Assembly (NCBI GenBank): GCA_031261905.1
Contig: JAISIS010000150.1
Coordinates: forward strand, 1-8,951
Length of the DNA: 8,951 nucleotides
Source: Burkholderiaceae bacterium
Lineage (GTDB): Bacteria > Pseudomonadota > Gammaproteobacteria > Burkholderiales > Burkholderiaceae_D
Direction: 5' to 3'
The notes beneath the pieces were generated by a model that was given only the letters and a program-made list of their open reading frames with translations, did not search any database and was not told the origin of the DNA. The position numbers and the translations under genes were made by a program. Below, piece after piece: positions 1 to 6,634 of this stretch (positions within the stretch are counted from its first letter, which is position 1; each line of letters begins with the position of its first letter).

Positions 1-756
1 GTCGAAATGCTGATCGGCAGGAAAATCGATTTACCCGAACTGCACGGCGTGAGCGGGGACGGACAGCAGATCGAGGCAAACGCCCCTTCCGCGCAGACAT
101 CTTACACCTACTCCAGTACCACGCTGGAAGCCGAACAGACGGATTTTTACGCGCAGGGTACGGTAAAAACAGCGGATGGACGCGAGATTTCATTTGATCT
201 CTCCCTGAGCATGTCGCGGGAATACATGGAACAAAACGGTATCCGTATGCTTTCCGGCCAGAATGTTGCCGATCCGCTGGTGCTGAATTTCAACGGCAAT
301 GCGGCGGATCTGGAAGACGCCCGCTTCACCTTTGATTTGAACGCGGATGGTGTTGCCGACGAAAGGATCAACCAACTGGCCGCCGGCAGTGGTTTTCTGG
401 TGTTCGACAGGAACCTCGATGGCAAAGCCAACAATGGAGCCGAACTGTTTGGCCCTGCTTCCGGGGACGGGTTTTCGGAACTGGCCGCGCTGGATGAAGA
501 CGGTAACGGCTGGATTGATGAAAACGACAGTGTCTGGTCGCAGCTTTTCGTCTGGCAACCGGGCACAGATGGTTCGCAACCGTTACAAAGCCTGAAAGAC
601 GCCGGTGTTGGTGCTTTGGCGGTGGCGCATGTCAAGACAGAGTTTTCCATCAAGGATTTTCATAATGCGCTGCAAGGCCAAATTCGCGCCAGCGGCGTTT
701 TTTTGAATGAAGACGGCAGCGTTGGCACGCTTCAGCGCGTGGATTTAACGATTTAA
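1..756 (+). CDS. Uncharacterised protein with calcium-binding-type Asp-rich loops (5' partial)
   Basis: The frame is open from base 1 to a TAA at 754-756, giving 251 visible residues. The first ATG is at base 7, but I think it is internal: the residues around it (VEMLIGRKI) resemble an internal stretch of longer Pseudomonas-type proteins that I recall, and no ribosome binding site is visible. Counting from that Met, three loops resemble EF-hand or hemolysin-type calcium sites: DLNADGVADE at 110-119, DRNLDGKANNGAE at 134-146 and DEDGNGWIDEND at 163-174. The middle of the chain, with SGFLVFDRN, AELFGPASGDGF and ELAALDEDGNG, is a pattern seen in many large secreted calcium-binding proteins and in this smaller uncharacterised family. 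No membrane segment or signal peptide is visible in this part. A calcium-binding role is inferred from the loops; partner, location and function are unknown. It converges on rfbD, so the two are not in one operon. Confidence 0.75.
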   Translation, partial: VEMLIGRKIDLPELHGVSGDGQQIEANAPSAQTSYTYSSTTLEAEQTDFYAQGTVKTADGREISFDLSLSMSREYMEQNGIRMLSGQNVADPLVLNFNGNAADLEDARFTFDLNADGVADERINQLAAGSGFLVFDRNLDGKANNGAELFGPASGDGFSELAALDEDGNGWIDENDSVWSQLFVWQPGTDGSQPLQSLKDAGVGALAVAHVKTEFSIKDFHNALQGQIRASGVFLNEDGSVGTLQRVDLTI

Positions 757-761
757 GCCAT

Positions 762-841
762 CCATCTGCGGGTATGGAACATTCCCCTTTGGGGGAAGTT
801 GTTTCGCCAAAAAGCATCCCGGCGGCGGGATTCACAGATGG
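762..841 (+). other. Possible structured RNA or DNA element (three-way junction)
   Basis: Three perfect inverted repeats are nested here. CCATCTG at 762-768 pairs with CAGATGG at 835-841 and encloses the other two. TTCCCC at 782-787 pairs with GGGGAA at 792-797 around a TTTG loop. ATCCCG at 816-821 pairs with CGGGAT at 826-831 around a GCGG loop. On paper this gives a closing stem and two hairpin arms. The first arm is only 26 bases after the upstream stop codon and may simply help end that transcript. I do not recognise a known riboswitch or RNA family, and the stems are short enough that chance is possible. Confidence 0.3.
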
Positions 842-909
842 GTGAAGCCAAAGTGGCCGATATCGCCAATTACATTATCAAAGGACCGCTCTGGGGTGCC
901 TTTTTATAA
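838..909 (+). CDS. Very short reading frame of 23 codons, doubtful gene
   Basis: ATG at 838-840 opens a frame that closes with TAA at 907-909. The peptide begins MGEAKVADIANYI and ends with a hydrophobic WGAFL. There is no Shine-Dalgarno sequence at normal spacing, and the ATG lies in the 3' arm of an inverted repeat. The segment KVADIANYI loosely recalls the C-terminal helix of class I cytochrome c proteins, so this could be a gene remnant, but the CXXCH haem motif and the rest of such a protein are absent. The last codons overlap the terminator-like hairpin at 880-905. I rate a real gene as unlikely. Confidence 0.12.
   Translation: MGEAKVADIANYIIKGPLWGAFL
880..905 (+). terminator. Candidate intrinsic terminator, perhaps bidirectional
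   Basis: AAAGGACC at 880-887 can pair with GGTGCCTTT at 895-903 with one bulged base, and a run of five T follows at 901-905. On the + strand this has the form of a rho-independent terminator and lies 124 bases after the stop of the upstream gene. Read from the other side the stem is the same but its U run is short (CCTTTGATAAT), so it would be a weaker stop for rfbD. Its place between convergent genes fits such a job. Confidence 0.4.
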
Positions 910-1035
910 CACCCGGCGACCACACACAGCGCTTAAAAGAAATCTTCCCGCTCTCTATGATTCAAAATCGGAACAAACCATTGACACTTAACAGCTAGTC
1001 CCATTTTCTCATCTAATTGCACCCCATCCAGAGTG

Positions 1036-1929
1036 TTATATGGCGTCGCTTCGGACAAGCTGTTCAATCATGCGGTCAACATGAAAAGACCATTCCGGCA
1101 GAAAAAATCCCAGCCTTTCCGAGAGTGCCGAATTGTCGAGACGGGAGTTGCGGGGGCGAGCGGCGGGAAGAGGCCACTCTTCCGTCACGATAGGCGTGAT
1201 GCTGTTGAGGCCTGCTTTCATTGATATGCCTTTTTCGTGTGCTTTTTCAAGCGTATAGCAGGCCAGCCCGTACCAACTGGTTGTTCCCGATGCGGTCAGG
1301 TGATGAATGCCTTCCGGCAATAAATCTGCATAAAATGCGGCAATGGAAAGTGCGGTGACGTCCGCTATCAATTCTGCGGATGTCGGTGTGCCGACCTGGT
1401 CTGCCACTACCTTCAGGGATTCCCGCTCTTTTCCCGCTTTCCAGATTGTTTTGATGAAATTGTGCCCATGTATGCCATAAACCCAACTGGTGCGGAAAAT
1501 AAAATGATGGCAGCCGCCTTGCTGAACAGCCTGTTCTCCGGCCAGTTTGCTCCTGCCGTATGCGTTCAGGGGATTTGGGCGGTCTGTTTCGATATAGGGG
1601 GAAGGTTTTGTGCCGTCAAAAACGTAGTCTGTGGAAAAGTGGATCAGCAGGGAGCCGTTGTAACGCGCGTAATCAGCCAGAATTGCGGGCGCTTCAGCAT
1701 TAATCAGGAATGCGCGCTCTTCCTCGGATTCCGCCTGATCAACAGCGGTATAGGCAGCCGCATTTACAATGACATCCGCTGCATGAGTGCTGATAGTCCG
1801 CCGCAATGCATCTTTGTTTTCAAAGTCAGCTTCGCGCCGGTCCAGGGCGATGATTTCTCCCAGCGGGGAAAGGGATCGCAGCAGTTCGTGCCCGACTTGT
1901 CCGTTTTTCCCGAATAATAGAATTTTCAT
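1036..1929 (-). CDS. rfbD: dTDP-4-dehydrorhamnose reductase
   Basis: RfbD (RmlD) carries out the last step of dTDP-L-rhamnose synthesis: it reduces dTDP-4-dehydro-L-rhamnose with NAD(P)H in the cytosol. The product feeds O-antigen or other rhamnose-containing surface glycans. The protein has 297 residues, against 299 in E. coli. The N-terminal Rossmann fold shows the nucleotide-binding glycines G7, G10 and G13. FSTDYVFDG at 98-106 and YGRSKLAGE at 124-132 supply Thr100, Asp101, Tyr124 and Lys128, which match the catalytic Thr104, Asp105, Tyr128 and Lys132 of the Salmonella enzyme with a constant shift of four. The family's C-terminal RPRNSRLDNS motif is at 258-267. The ATG at 1927-1929 starts directly with the beta strand of the fold, although the Shine-Dalgarno match is poor. 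kup lies 74 bases upstream on the same strand. No other rhamnose gene (rfbA, rfbB, rfbC) is in the window, and rfbD ends its transcription unit. Confidence 0.95.
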   Translation of the reverse strand: MKILLFGKNGQVGHELLRSLSPLGEIIALDRREADFENKDALRRTISTHAADVIVNAAAYTAVDQAESEEERAFLINAEAPAILADYARYNGSLLIHFSTDYVFDGTKPSPYIETDRPNPLNAYGRSKLAGEQAVQQGGCHHFIFRTSWVYGIHGHNFIKTIWKAGKERESLKVVADQVGTPTSAELIADVTALSIAAFYADLLPEGIHHLTASGTTSWYGLACYTLEKAHEKGISMKAGLNSITPIVTEEWPLPAARPRNSRLDNSALSERLGFFLPEWSFHVDRMIEQLVRSDAI

Positions 1930-2003
1930 ATTGTGCTCGCATCATGATGGCGGCAGATGCCTTGTAATAATGGGAATTGAGGGATAATGGCGCGTGTTGA
2001 TGT

Positions 2004-3893
2004 TCATATTTCCACGCGCGCGCCAAGCTCAATGACCCGGCCAACTGGAATCTGGTAATAATCCGCAGCGTTGCGGGCATTGCGCGATACCCAGATGAAT
2101 AAATGTTCCCGCCACCGGCTCATGCCCGTTGCAGGCGTGGAAATCAGTGTCTGCCGGGAAATAAAGAAAGATGTTGACGCCATGTCAAAGGTGTAGCCGT
2201 AGGATTTACACAAGGACAATGTCCGGGGGATGTCGACTTCATCCTTGAAACCATAATACAAATCAATCTGGTAACACTCATAACCCAGTGGCGTTATGTT
2301 TACCCGTTCGTCCACGCTTACCCAGGGAACTTCTTCGGTGTGGACAGTCAGGAAGAAAACCCGTTCGTGAAGCACCTTGTTGTGCGAAAGATTATGCAGC
2401 AATGCCTGGGGGGCGCCATCATTTTCCCCGCGCAGGAAAACAGCTGTGCCGGGGATGCGTTGCGGTGGCGAGAAAAACAGGGACTGAAGGAAGGAATCAA
2501 TCGGAATTGCGTGCCGTTTCTGGCTGGCTCCGACCAGTATTCGCCCACGCCGCCATGTCATCATCAGTACGCAAATAAACAGGCCAATGGCAATGGGAAA
2601 CCAGCCGCCGCTTTTGATTTTAAGCATGTTGGAAGTCAGTAACGATACATCAATGACGCCAAACAGCAGTGGTATCGCCAGGCTGAGAAGGGGGTTGCAT
2701 TTCCAGTGAAAGCGCATGATGAAGAAAAGGCAGATCGTAGTGATCAGCATGGCGCCGGTTACGGCAACGCCATATGCTCCTGTGAGATTGCCGGATGAGC
2801 GGAACTCCAGTACTGCGATGATGACGGCGGCCATTTGAAGCCAGTTGATCGCCGGTATATAGATTTGACCCATTTCGCTTTCTGATGTGTATATGATTTT
2901 CATGCGCGGCAGCAGACCGAGGCCAATCGCCTGTTTGGTAATAGAAAACGCGCCGGAGATGGTTGCCTGTGATGCAATAACAACCGCGATGGTGGACATG
3001 AAAACCAATGGATAAATTGCCCACGATCCCAACTGGCGAAAAAATGGATTCGCCAGCGCGCCGGGGTCGGAAAGCAACAGACCGCCTTGCCCCAGATAAT
3101 TCAGGATGAGTGCCGGGAATATCAGCATAAACCAGGCGCGCCGGATGGGCCGTGGGCCAAAATGTCCCATATCCGCATAAAGGGTTTCAGCGCCGGTAAA
3201 CGCCAGCACAACCGCGCTTAACGCAATAAAGGCCGTTCCCGGATAGCGGCCTATAAATAGTATGGCATACCAGGGATTCAGCGCCGCGAGCACTTCCGGA
3301 GAGGCAATAATATTGACACAACCCATCGCAGCCAGCATCACAAACCACGTAACCATGAAGGGGCCGAACCATTTGCCAATGTCGCCCGTACCTTTGCGCT
3401 GTGCCGCGTACAGCGCCACGATGATGCCCAGTGCGGCGGGAATGACATAGGGGCGGAACATGGGGGCGGCGATTTCGAGGCCTTCTACGGCGGAAAGAAT
3501 GGAAATGGCCGGTGTAATGACGCTGTCTCCATAAAACAGGGAGGCGCCCAGTACGCCCAGGAGCAGTAGCGGATATTGCCACCGTGATTTTCCGGGCAAG
3601 GCGGAATGAGCCAGCGCCATGAGCGCCAGGGCGCCGCCTTCTCCCCGGTTGTCCGCACGGAGCATTATAAGGACATATTTGAGTGAAACAACAACAATCA
3701 GGCCCCATATGATGAGTGAAACGATGCCCAGCAGGTTGCCCGGCGTCAGGATAAGGCCGCTGGAGCCGCCAAATATGGCGCGCATTGCATACAGGGGGCT
3801 TGTCCCGATATCACCATAGACGATGCCGATCGAGGCAATGGTCAGTGCGGTCATGCCGCTCTTCCCTGTATCCGGTTTTTCCTCTGCTGGCAT
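2004..3893 (-). CDS. kup: Kup-family low-affinity potassium uptake permease
   Basis: Kup (TrkD) brings K+ into the cell, probably together with protons, through the inner membrane. From the chosen start it has 629 residues, close to the roughly 620 of E. coli Kup. The family's opening motif GIVYGDIGTSPLYA is at 23-36. YGDSVITPAISILSAVEG at 121-138 and GAETLYADMGHFG at 234-246 are also characteristic. About 12 hydrophobic membrane segments fill residues 15-450, followed by a hydrophilic cytoplasmic domain that ends with the typical WREHLFIW and a final VGRVIELGARVEI. The frame extends upstream to an ATG at 3971, but that start has an AAAGG directly against the ATG and would add 26 residues that do not look like Kup. 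The ATG at 3893 has GGAA four bases upstream; an ATG at 3854 with AGGGAAGAG before it is a real alternative, still ahead of the first conserved motif. The stop is TGA at 2004-2006. kup is divergent from ettA and lies upstream of rfbD; co-transcription with rfbD is possible. Confidence 0.93.
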   Translation of the reverse strand: MPAEEKPDTGKSGMTALTIASIGIVYGDIGTSPLYAMRAIFGGSSGLILTPGNLLGIVSLIIWGLIVVVSLKYVLIMLRADNRGEGGALALMALAHSALPGKSRWQYPLLLLGVLGASLFYGDSVITPAISILSAVEGLEIAAPMFRPYVIPAALGIIVALYAAQRKGTGDIGKWFGPFMVTWFVMLAAMGCVNIIASPEVLAALNPWYAILFIGRYPGTAFIALSAVVLAFTGAETLYADMGHFGPRPIRRAWFMLIFPALILNYLGQGGLLLSDPGALANPFFRQLGSWAIYPLVFMSTIAVVIASQATISGAFSITKQAIGLGLLPRMKIIYTSESEMGQIYIPAINWLQMAAVIIAVLEFRSSGNLTGAYGVAVTGAMLITTICLFFIMRFHWKCNPLLSLAIPLLFGVIDVSLLTSNMLKIKSGGWFPIAIGLFICVLMMTWRRGRILVGASQKRHAIPIDSFLQSLFFSPPQRIPGTAVFLRGENDGAPQALLHNLSHNKVLHERVFFLTVHTEEVPWVSVDERVNITPLGYECYQIDLYYGFKDEVDIPRTLSLCKSYGYTFDMASTSFFISRQTLISTPATGMSRWREHLFIWVSRNARNAADYYQIPVGRVIELGARVEI

Positions 3894-3933
3894 AGGTTCC
3901 AAATGAAATCCTGTCTTTGGGTAACGCTTTGGC

Positions 3934-3962
3934 AAGATAGGGCAAAGCCGGAAAAAATGCAA
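3934..3962 (-). promoter_or_regulatory. Candidate promoter for kup
   Basis: On the - strand, TTGCAT (3962-3957) and TATCTT (3939-3934) are separated by exactly 17 bases. They match 3 of 6 and 4 of 6 positions of the sigma-70 consensus. Transcription would begin near 3927 and leave a leader of about 34 bases before the ATG at 3893. The spacer overlaps one arm of the inverted repeats at 3947-4004. This rests on pattern alone. Confidence 0.3.
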
Positions 3963-4004
3963 TTCCGGCATCCTTTATGCAATATTTGCGCAAGGGATGC
4001 CGGA
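3947..4004. repeat. Overlapping, mutually exclusive inverted repeats between kup and ettA
   Basis: GCCGGAA at 3947-3953 pairs with TTCCGGC at 3963-3969 around a nine-base loop. TCCGGCATCC at 3964-3973 pairs perfectly with GGATGCCGGA at 3995-4004 around a 21-base loop. The middle arm is shared, so only one hairpin can form at a time in any transcript. The two repeats lie over the promoter-like boxes for both divergent genes, so they could instead be two operator sites for one protein. A palindrome TTGCGCAA (3986-3993) lies in the second loop. Confidence 0.5.
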
Positions 4005-4015
4005 CGTGCTATTTT
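3986..4015 (+). promoter_or_regulatory. Candidate promoter for ettA
   Basis: TTGCGC at 3986-3991 and TATTTT at 4010-4015 are 18 bases apart. The -10 box is preceded by TGC, giving an extended -10 (TGCTATTTT). Transcription would begin near 4022, with a leader of about 39 bases before the ettA ATG. The pair straddles the right arm of the inverted repeat at 3964-4004. Confidence 0.35.
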
Positions 4016-4060
4016 CAGCAAAATGTCATTTTCTGTTTAACTTTTACCTCTCTTGATCCC

Positions 4061-5728
4061 ATGGCCCAATATGTCTTTACGATGAACCAGGTCGGCAAAA
4101 TTGTTCCGCCCAAACGCCATATCCTGAAAGATATTTCACTTTCCTTTTTCCCCGGCGCCAAAATAGGTGTGCTGGGATTGAATGGCTCTGGAAAGTCCAG
4201 CCTGCTGAAAATCATGGCGGGTGTTGACAGAGATATTCTTGGCGAGGCGCGACCCATGCCCAACCTTAAAATAGGATATATGCCGCAGGAGCCGGAACTG
4301 GATCCCGGACAGACAGTACGTCAGGCAGTGGAAAGCGCTCTCGGTGAGGTATTTGAGGCGCAGTCCAGGCTGGAGGTGGTTTATGCCGCCTATGCCGAGC
4401 CGGATGCCGATTTTGACGCTTTGGCGGAAGAACAGGCGCGTCTGGAAGCAGTTATCGCCGCATCTGACGGGAGCAATCTGAACCAGCAGCTTGAAATGGC
4501 GGCCGATGCCCTGCGCCTGCCGCCCTGGGATGCACCTATCGGCATTCTTTCGGGTGGCGAAAAGCGGCGTGTTGCCCTGTGTCGCCTGTTGCTTTCACGC
4601 CCGGATATGCTGCTTTTGGATGAGCCAACCAATCATCTGGATGCGGAGTCAGTGGAATGGCTGGAACAATTTCTGCATCGCTTTCCGGGTACGGTGGTTG
4701 CGATTACCCATGACCGTTATTTTCTGGACAATGCCGCCGAGTGGATTCTGGAGCTTGACAGGGGGCAGGGTATTCCCTGGAAAGGTAACTACAGTTCCTG
4801 GCTGGAGCAAAAAAGCATACGCCTGAAACAGGAAGAGGCGACCGAATCCTCGCGCCAGAAGACGATCGCCAAAGAACTGGAATGGGTGCGGCAGAATCCC
4901 AAAGGCCGCCAGGCAAAAAGCAAGGCGCGCCTGACCCGCTTTAACGAATTGTCTGAATATGAATACCAGAAACGCAATGAAACGCAGGAAATCTTCATCC
5001 CGGTTGCCGAACGGCTTGGCAACGATGTGATTGAATTCAGGCAGGTTTCAAAAGGATATGGCGACAGGCTGTTGATTGAAAATCTGAGTTTTATCATCCC
5101 GCCAGGCGCGATTGTGGGGGTTATCGGCCCGAACGGCGCAGGTAAATCCACGTTGTTCCGGATGATGACAGGTCAGGAAAAGCCTGATCAGGGTGAAATC
5201 CGCATCGGGCAGACTGTTAAAATTTCGCTGGTTGACCAGTCGCGCGAGGCGCTTGAGAATGGCAAAACGGTGTTTGAAGACATCAGTAATGGAGCGGACG
5301 TGATTGCGGTTGGCCGTTTTGAGATGCCTTCGCGTGCTTATCTGGGACGATTCAATTTCAAGGGAGCGGACCAGCAAAAAAATGTCGGCAGCCTGTCAGG
5401 TGGTGAACGCGGACGGCTGCATCTGGCCAAAACGCTGATGCAGGGTGGTAATGTCCTGTTGCTGGACGAACCCTCCAATGATCTGGATGTGGAAACGTTG
5501 CGCGCGCTGGAGGATGCTCTGCTGGAATTTGCCGGCAGCGTAATGGTGATTTCCCATGACCGCTGGTTCCTTGATCGTATCGCGACTCATATTCTGGCGT
5601 TTGAAGGGAATTCGCAGGTGACTTTCTTTACCGGAAATTACCAGGAATATGAGGCGGACAAGCGGAAACGGCTGGGCGAGGAGGGAGCAAAACCCAGGCG
5701 CATCCGATATAAGCCTGTAACCCGGTGA
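4061..5728 (+). CDS. ettA: Energy-dependent translational throttle protein EttA (ABC-F ATPase)
   Basis: EttA is a cytosolic ABC-F protein that binds the ribosomal E site and gates the first steps of elongation according to the ATP/ADP state. The protein has 555 residues, the same as E. coli EttA. The first ATPase domain has Walker A GLNGSGKSS at 39-47, signature LSGGEKRR at 163-170 and Walker B LLLDEPTNHLD at 184-194. The basic linker (QNPKGRQAKSKARLTRF, 278-294) is the ribosome-contacting P-site tRNA interaction motif. The second domain has Walker A GPNGAGKST at 356-364, LSGGERGR at 445-452 and LLLDEPSNDLD at 466-476. The catalytic glutamates fall at 188 and 470, the numbers used in E. coli. 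The frame is open upstream to an ATG at 3977, but the protein starts properly at MAQYVF. No Shine-Dalgarno sequence precedes this ATG. The gene has no membrane segments, so it is not a transporter. It diverges from kup and precedes mlaF by 102 bases. Confidence 0.96.
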   Translation: MAQYVFTMNQVGKIVPPKRHILKDISLSFFPGAKIGVLGLNGSGKSSLLKIMAGVDRDILGEARPMPNLKIGYMPQEPELDPGQTVRQAVESALGEVFEAQSRLEVVYAAYAEPDADFDALAEEQARLEAVIAASDGSNLNQQLEMAADALRLPPWDAPIGILSGGEKRRVALCRLLLSRPDMLLLDEPTNHLDAESVEWLEQFLHRFPGTVVAITHDRYFLDNAAEWILELDRGQGIPWKGNYSSWLEQKSIRLKQEEATESSRQKTIAKELEWVRQNPKGRQAKSKARLTRFNELSEYEYQKRNETQEIFIPVAERLGNDVIEFRQVSKGYGDRLLIENLSFIIPPGAIVGVIGPNGAGKSTLFRMMTGQEKPDQGEIRIGQTVKISLVDQSREALENGKTVFEDISNGADVIAVGRFEMPSRAYLGRFNFKGADQQKNVGSLSGGERGRLHLAKTLMQGGNVLLLDEPSNDLDVETLRALEDALLEFAGSVMVISHDRWFLDRIATHILAFEGNSQVTFFTGNYQEYEADKRKRLGEEGAKPRRIRYKPVTR

Positions 5729-5738
5729 ATACCGGGTT
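5719..5738 (+). terminator. Hairpin around the ettA stop codon, possible terminator
   Basis: AACCCGG at 5719-5725 and CCGGGTT at 5732-5738 form a perfect 7-bp GC-rich stem. The six-base loop TGAATA contains the ettA stop codon at 5726-5728. No T run follows (GTTACAC), so it is a weak candidate for rho-independent termination. It could also protect the 3' end of the message or slow the ribosome at the stop. Confidence 0.3.
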
Positions 5739-5796
5739 GTTACACAAAACATACAAAAACCGGAAAAAGGCATTAGATAAAAAAAAGCCGCTGCAT

Positions 5797-5802
5797 TACA
5801 AT
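5797..5802 (+). promoter_or_regulatory. Possible -10 box for mlaF
   Basis: TACAAT matches 5 of 6 positions of the -10 consensus and would start transcription near 5809, 22 bases before the mlaF start. The sequence at the -35 position (around 5773-5779) matches poorly. The A-rich stretch at 5775-5787 just upstream might help the polymerase bind. mlaF may instead be served by read-through from ettA. Confidence 0.2.
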
Positions 5803-5830
5803 ACGAAAATTAAAGTAGTTTACAAACGCT

Positions 5831-6634
5831 GTGTCCAATATTGTCGAAATTCATGATCTGGCTTTCCGTTACGGGGAGCGGCCAATTCTGTCGGAACTGA
5901 ATATGGTTTTCCCGCGTGGCAAAGTTGTTGCCGTCATGGGTGGTTCCGGTTCAGGAAAGACAACCATATTGCGCCTGATCGGCGGCCAGCTCAGGGCACA
6001 GTCGGGTCGTTTGCTGGTTGCGGGGGAGCCGATCCATGAACTGGATACGGACGGTGTGTACCGTCTTCGCCGTAAAATGGGTATGTTGTTTCAATATGGC
6101 GCGCTGTTTACCGACCTGACGGTTTTTGACAATGTGGCGTTCCCATTGCGCGAGCAGACGGATTTACCGGAAGAACTGATTCGTGATCTGGTGCTGATGA
6201 AGTTGCATGCAGTGGGACTGCGGAATGCAGCGGCACTGAAGCCGGCCGAGATTTCAGGCGGCATGGCGCGCCGTGTCGCTTTGGCGCGTTCCATCGCGCT
6301 GGATCCGGATCTCATCATGTATGACGAGCCTTTTGCAGGACTGGATCCAATTTCAATGGGCGTTACCGCCAATCTGATCAGGCGGCTGAATGATGCGCTC
6401 AACTCTACTTCGATTGTGGTGTCGCATGATGTAGAGGAATCGTTCGGGATTGCCGACTATGTCTATTTTCTTTCGGAAGGGCGCATTGTCGCGCATGGTA
6501 CACCACAGGAAATGCGCGAATCGGAAGAGCCTTATGTCAGGCAATTTGTGCATGCCGAATCTGACGGGCCTGTTCCATTCCATTATCCTGGCAAATCGCT
6601 GGCTGAAGATCTGGGCCTGGAGGCGCAGGCATGA
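5831..6634 (+). CDS. mlaF: Phospholipid transport ATP-binding protein MlaF
   Basis: MlaF is the cytoplasmic ATPase of the MlaFEDB complex in the inner membrane, which drives phospholipid movement between the membranes. The protein has 267 residues, similar to the 269 of E. coli MlaF. It shows Walker A GGSGSGKTT at 37-45, the Q-loop Gln88 in LFQYGALF (86-93, typical of MlaF), signature ISGGMARR at 141-148, Walker B LIMYDEPFAGLDP at 161-173 with catalytic Glu166, and the H-loop His199. SGGMARR, rather than the common SGGQ, is a hallmark of the Mla/Mkl-type ATPases. The start is GTG at 5831, chosen because it places the conserved IVEIHDLAFRYG strand at the N terminus; no Shine-Dalgarno sequence is visible. 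The TGA overlaps the mlaE ATG by four bases (ATGA), so the two are translationally coupled. The extra C-terminal part after residue 240 fits contact with MlaB, inferred from the known complex. Confidence 0.95.
   Translation: MSNIVEIHDLAFRYGERPILSELNMVFPRGKVVAVMGGSGSGKTTILRLIGGQLRAQSGRLLVAGEPIHELDTDGVYRLRRKMGMLFQYGALFTDLTVFDNVAFPLREQTDLPEELIRDLVLMKLHAVGLRNAAALKPAEISGGMARRVALARSIALDPDLIMYDEPFAGLDPISMGVTANLIRRLNDALNSTSIVVSHDVEESFGIADYVYFLSEGRIVAHGTPQEMRESEEPYVRQFVHAESDGPVPFHYPGKSLAEDLGLEAQA

Larger units (their letters stand above)
757..1035. other. Convergent intergenic gap between the Asp-rich-loop gene and rfbD
   Basis: These 279 bases lie between two genes that face each other. They hold three inverted repeats at 762-841, a terminator-like hairpin at 880-905 and a 23-codon reading frame at 838-909, each described separately. 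From 910 to 1035 I see no gene. A perfect TTGACA at 981-986 has no -10 box at the right distance. Confidence 0.6.

Noticed and set aside
981..986. Perfect TTGACA -35 box on the + strand
   Set aside because: No -10-like sequence lies 15-19 bases downstream and no + strand gene follows; the next gene is rfbD on the other strand.
3187..3708. 173-codon open frame on the - strand in another phase of kup
   Set aside because: It is a frame-shifted reading of kup; the kup frame is intact through this region with all its motifs.
3894..3971. Upstream extension of kup to the ATG at 3971
   Set aside because: Its ribosome-site-like AAAGG touches the ATG, the extra residues are not Kup-like, and the candidate kup promoter would start transcription downstream of it.
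3977..4060. Upstream extension of ettA to the ATG at 3977
   Set aside because: The added 28 residues match nothing in EttA, and the ATG at 4061 gives exactly the expected 555 residues.
5775..5787. A-rich run that reads as a T run on the - strand, possible reverse terminator
   Set aside because: I could not find a stable stem beside it, and no - strand gene ends here.
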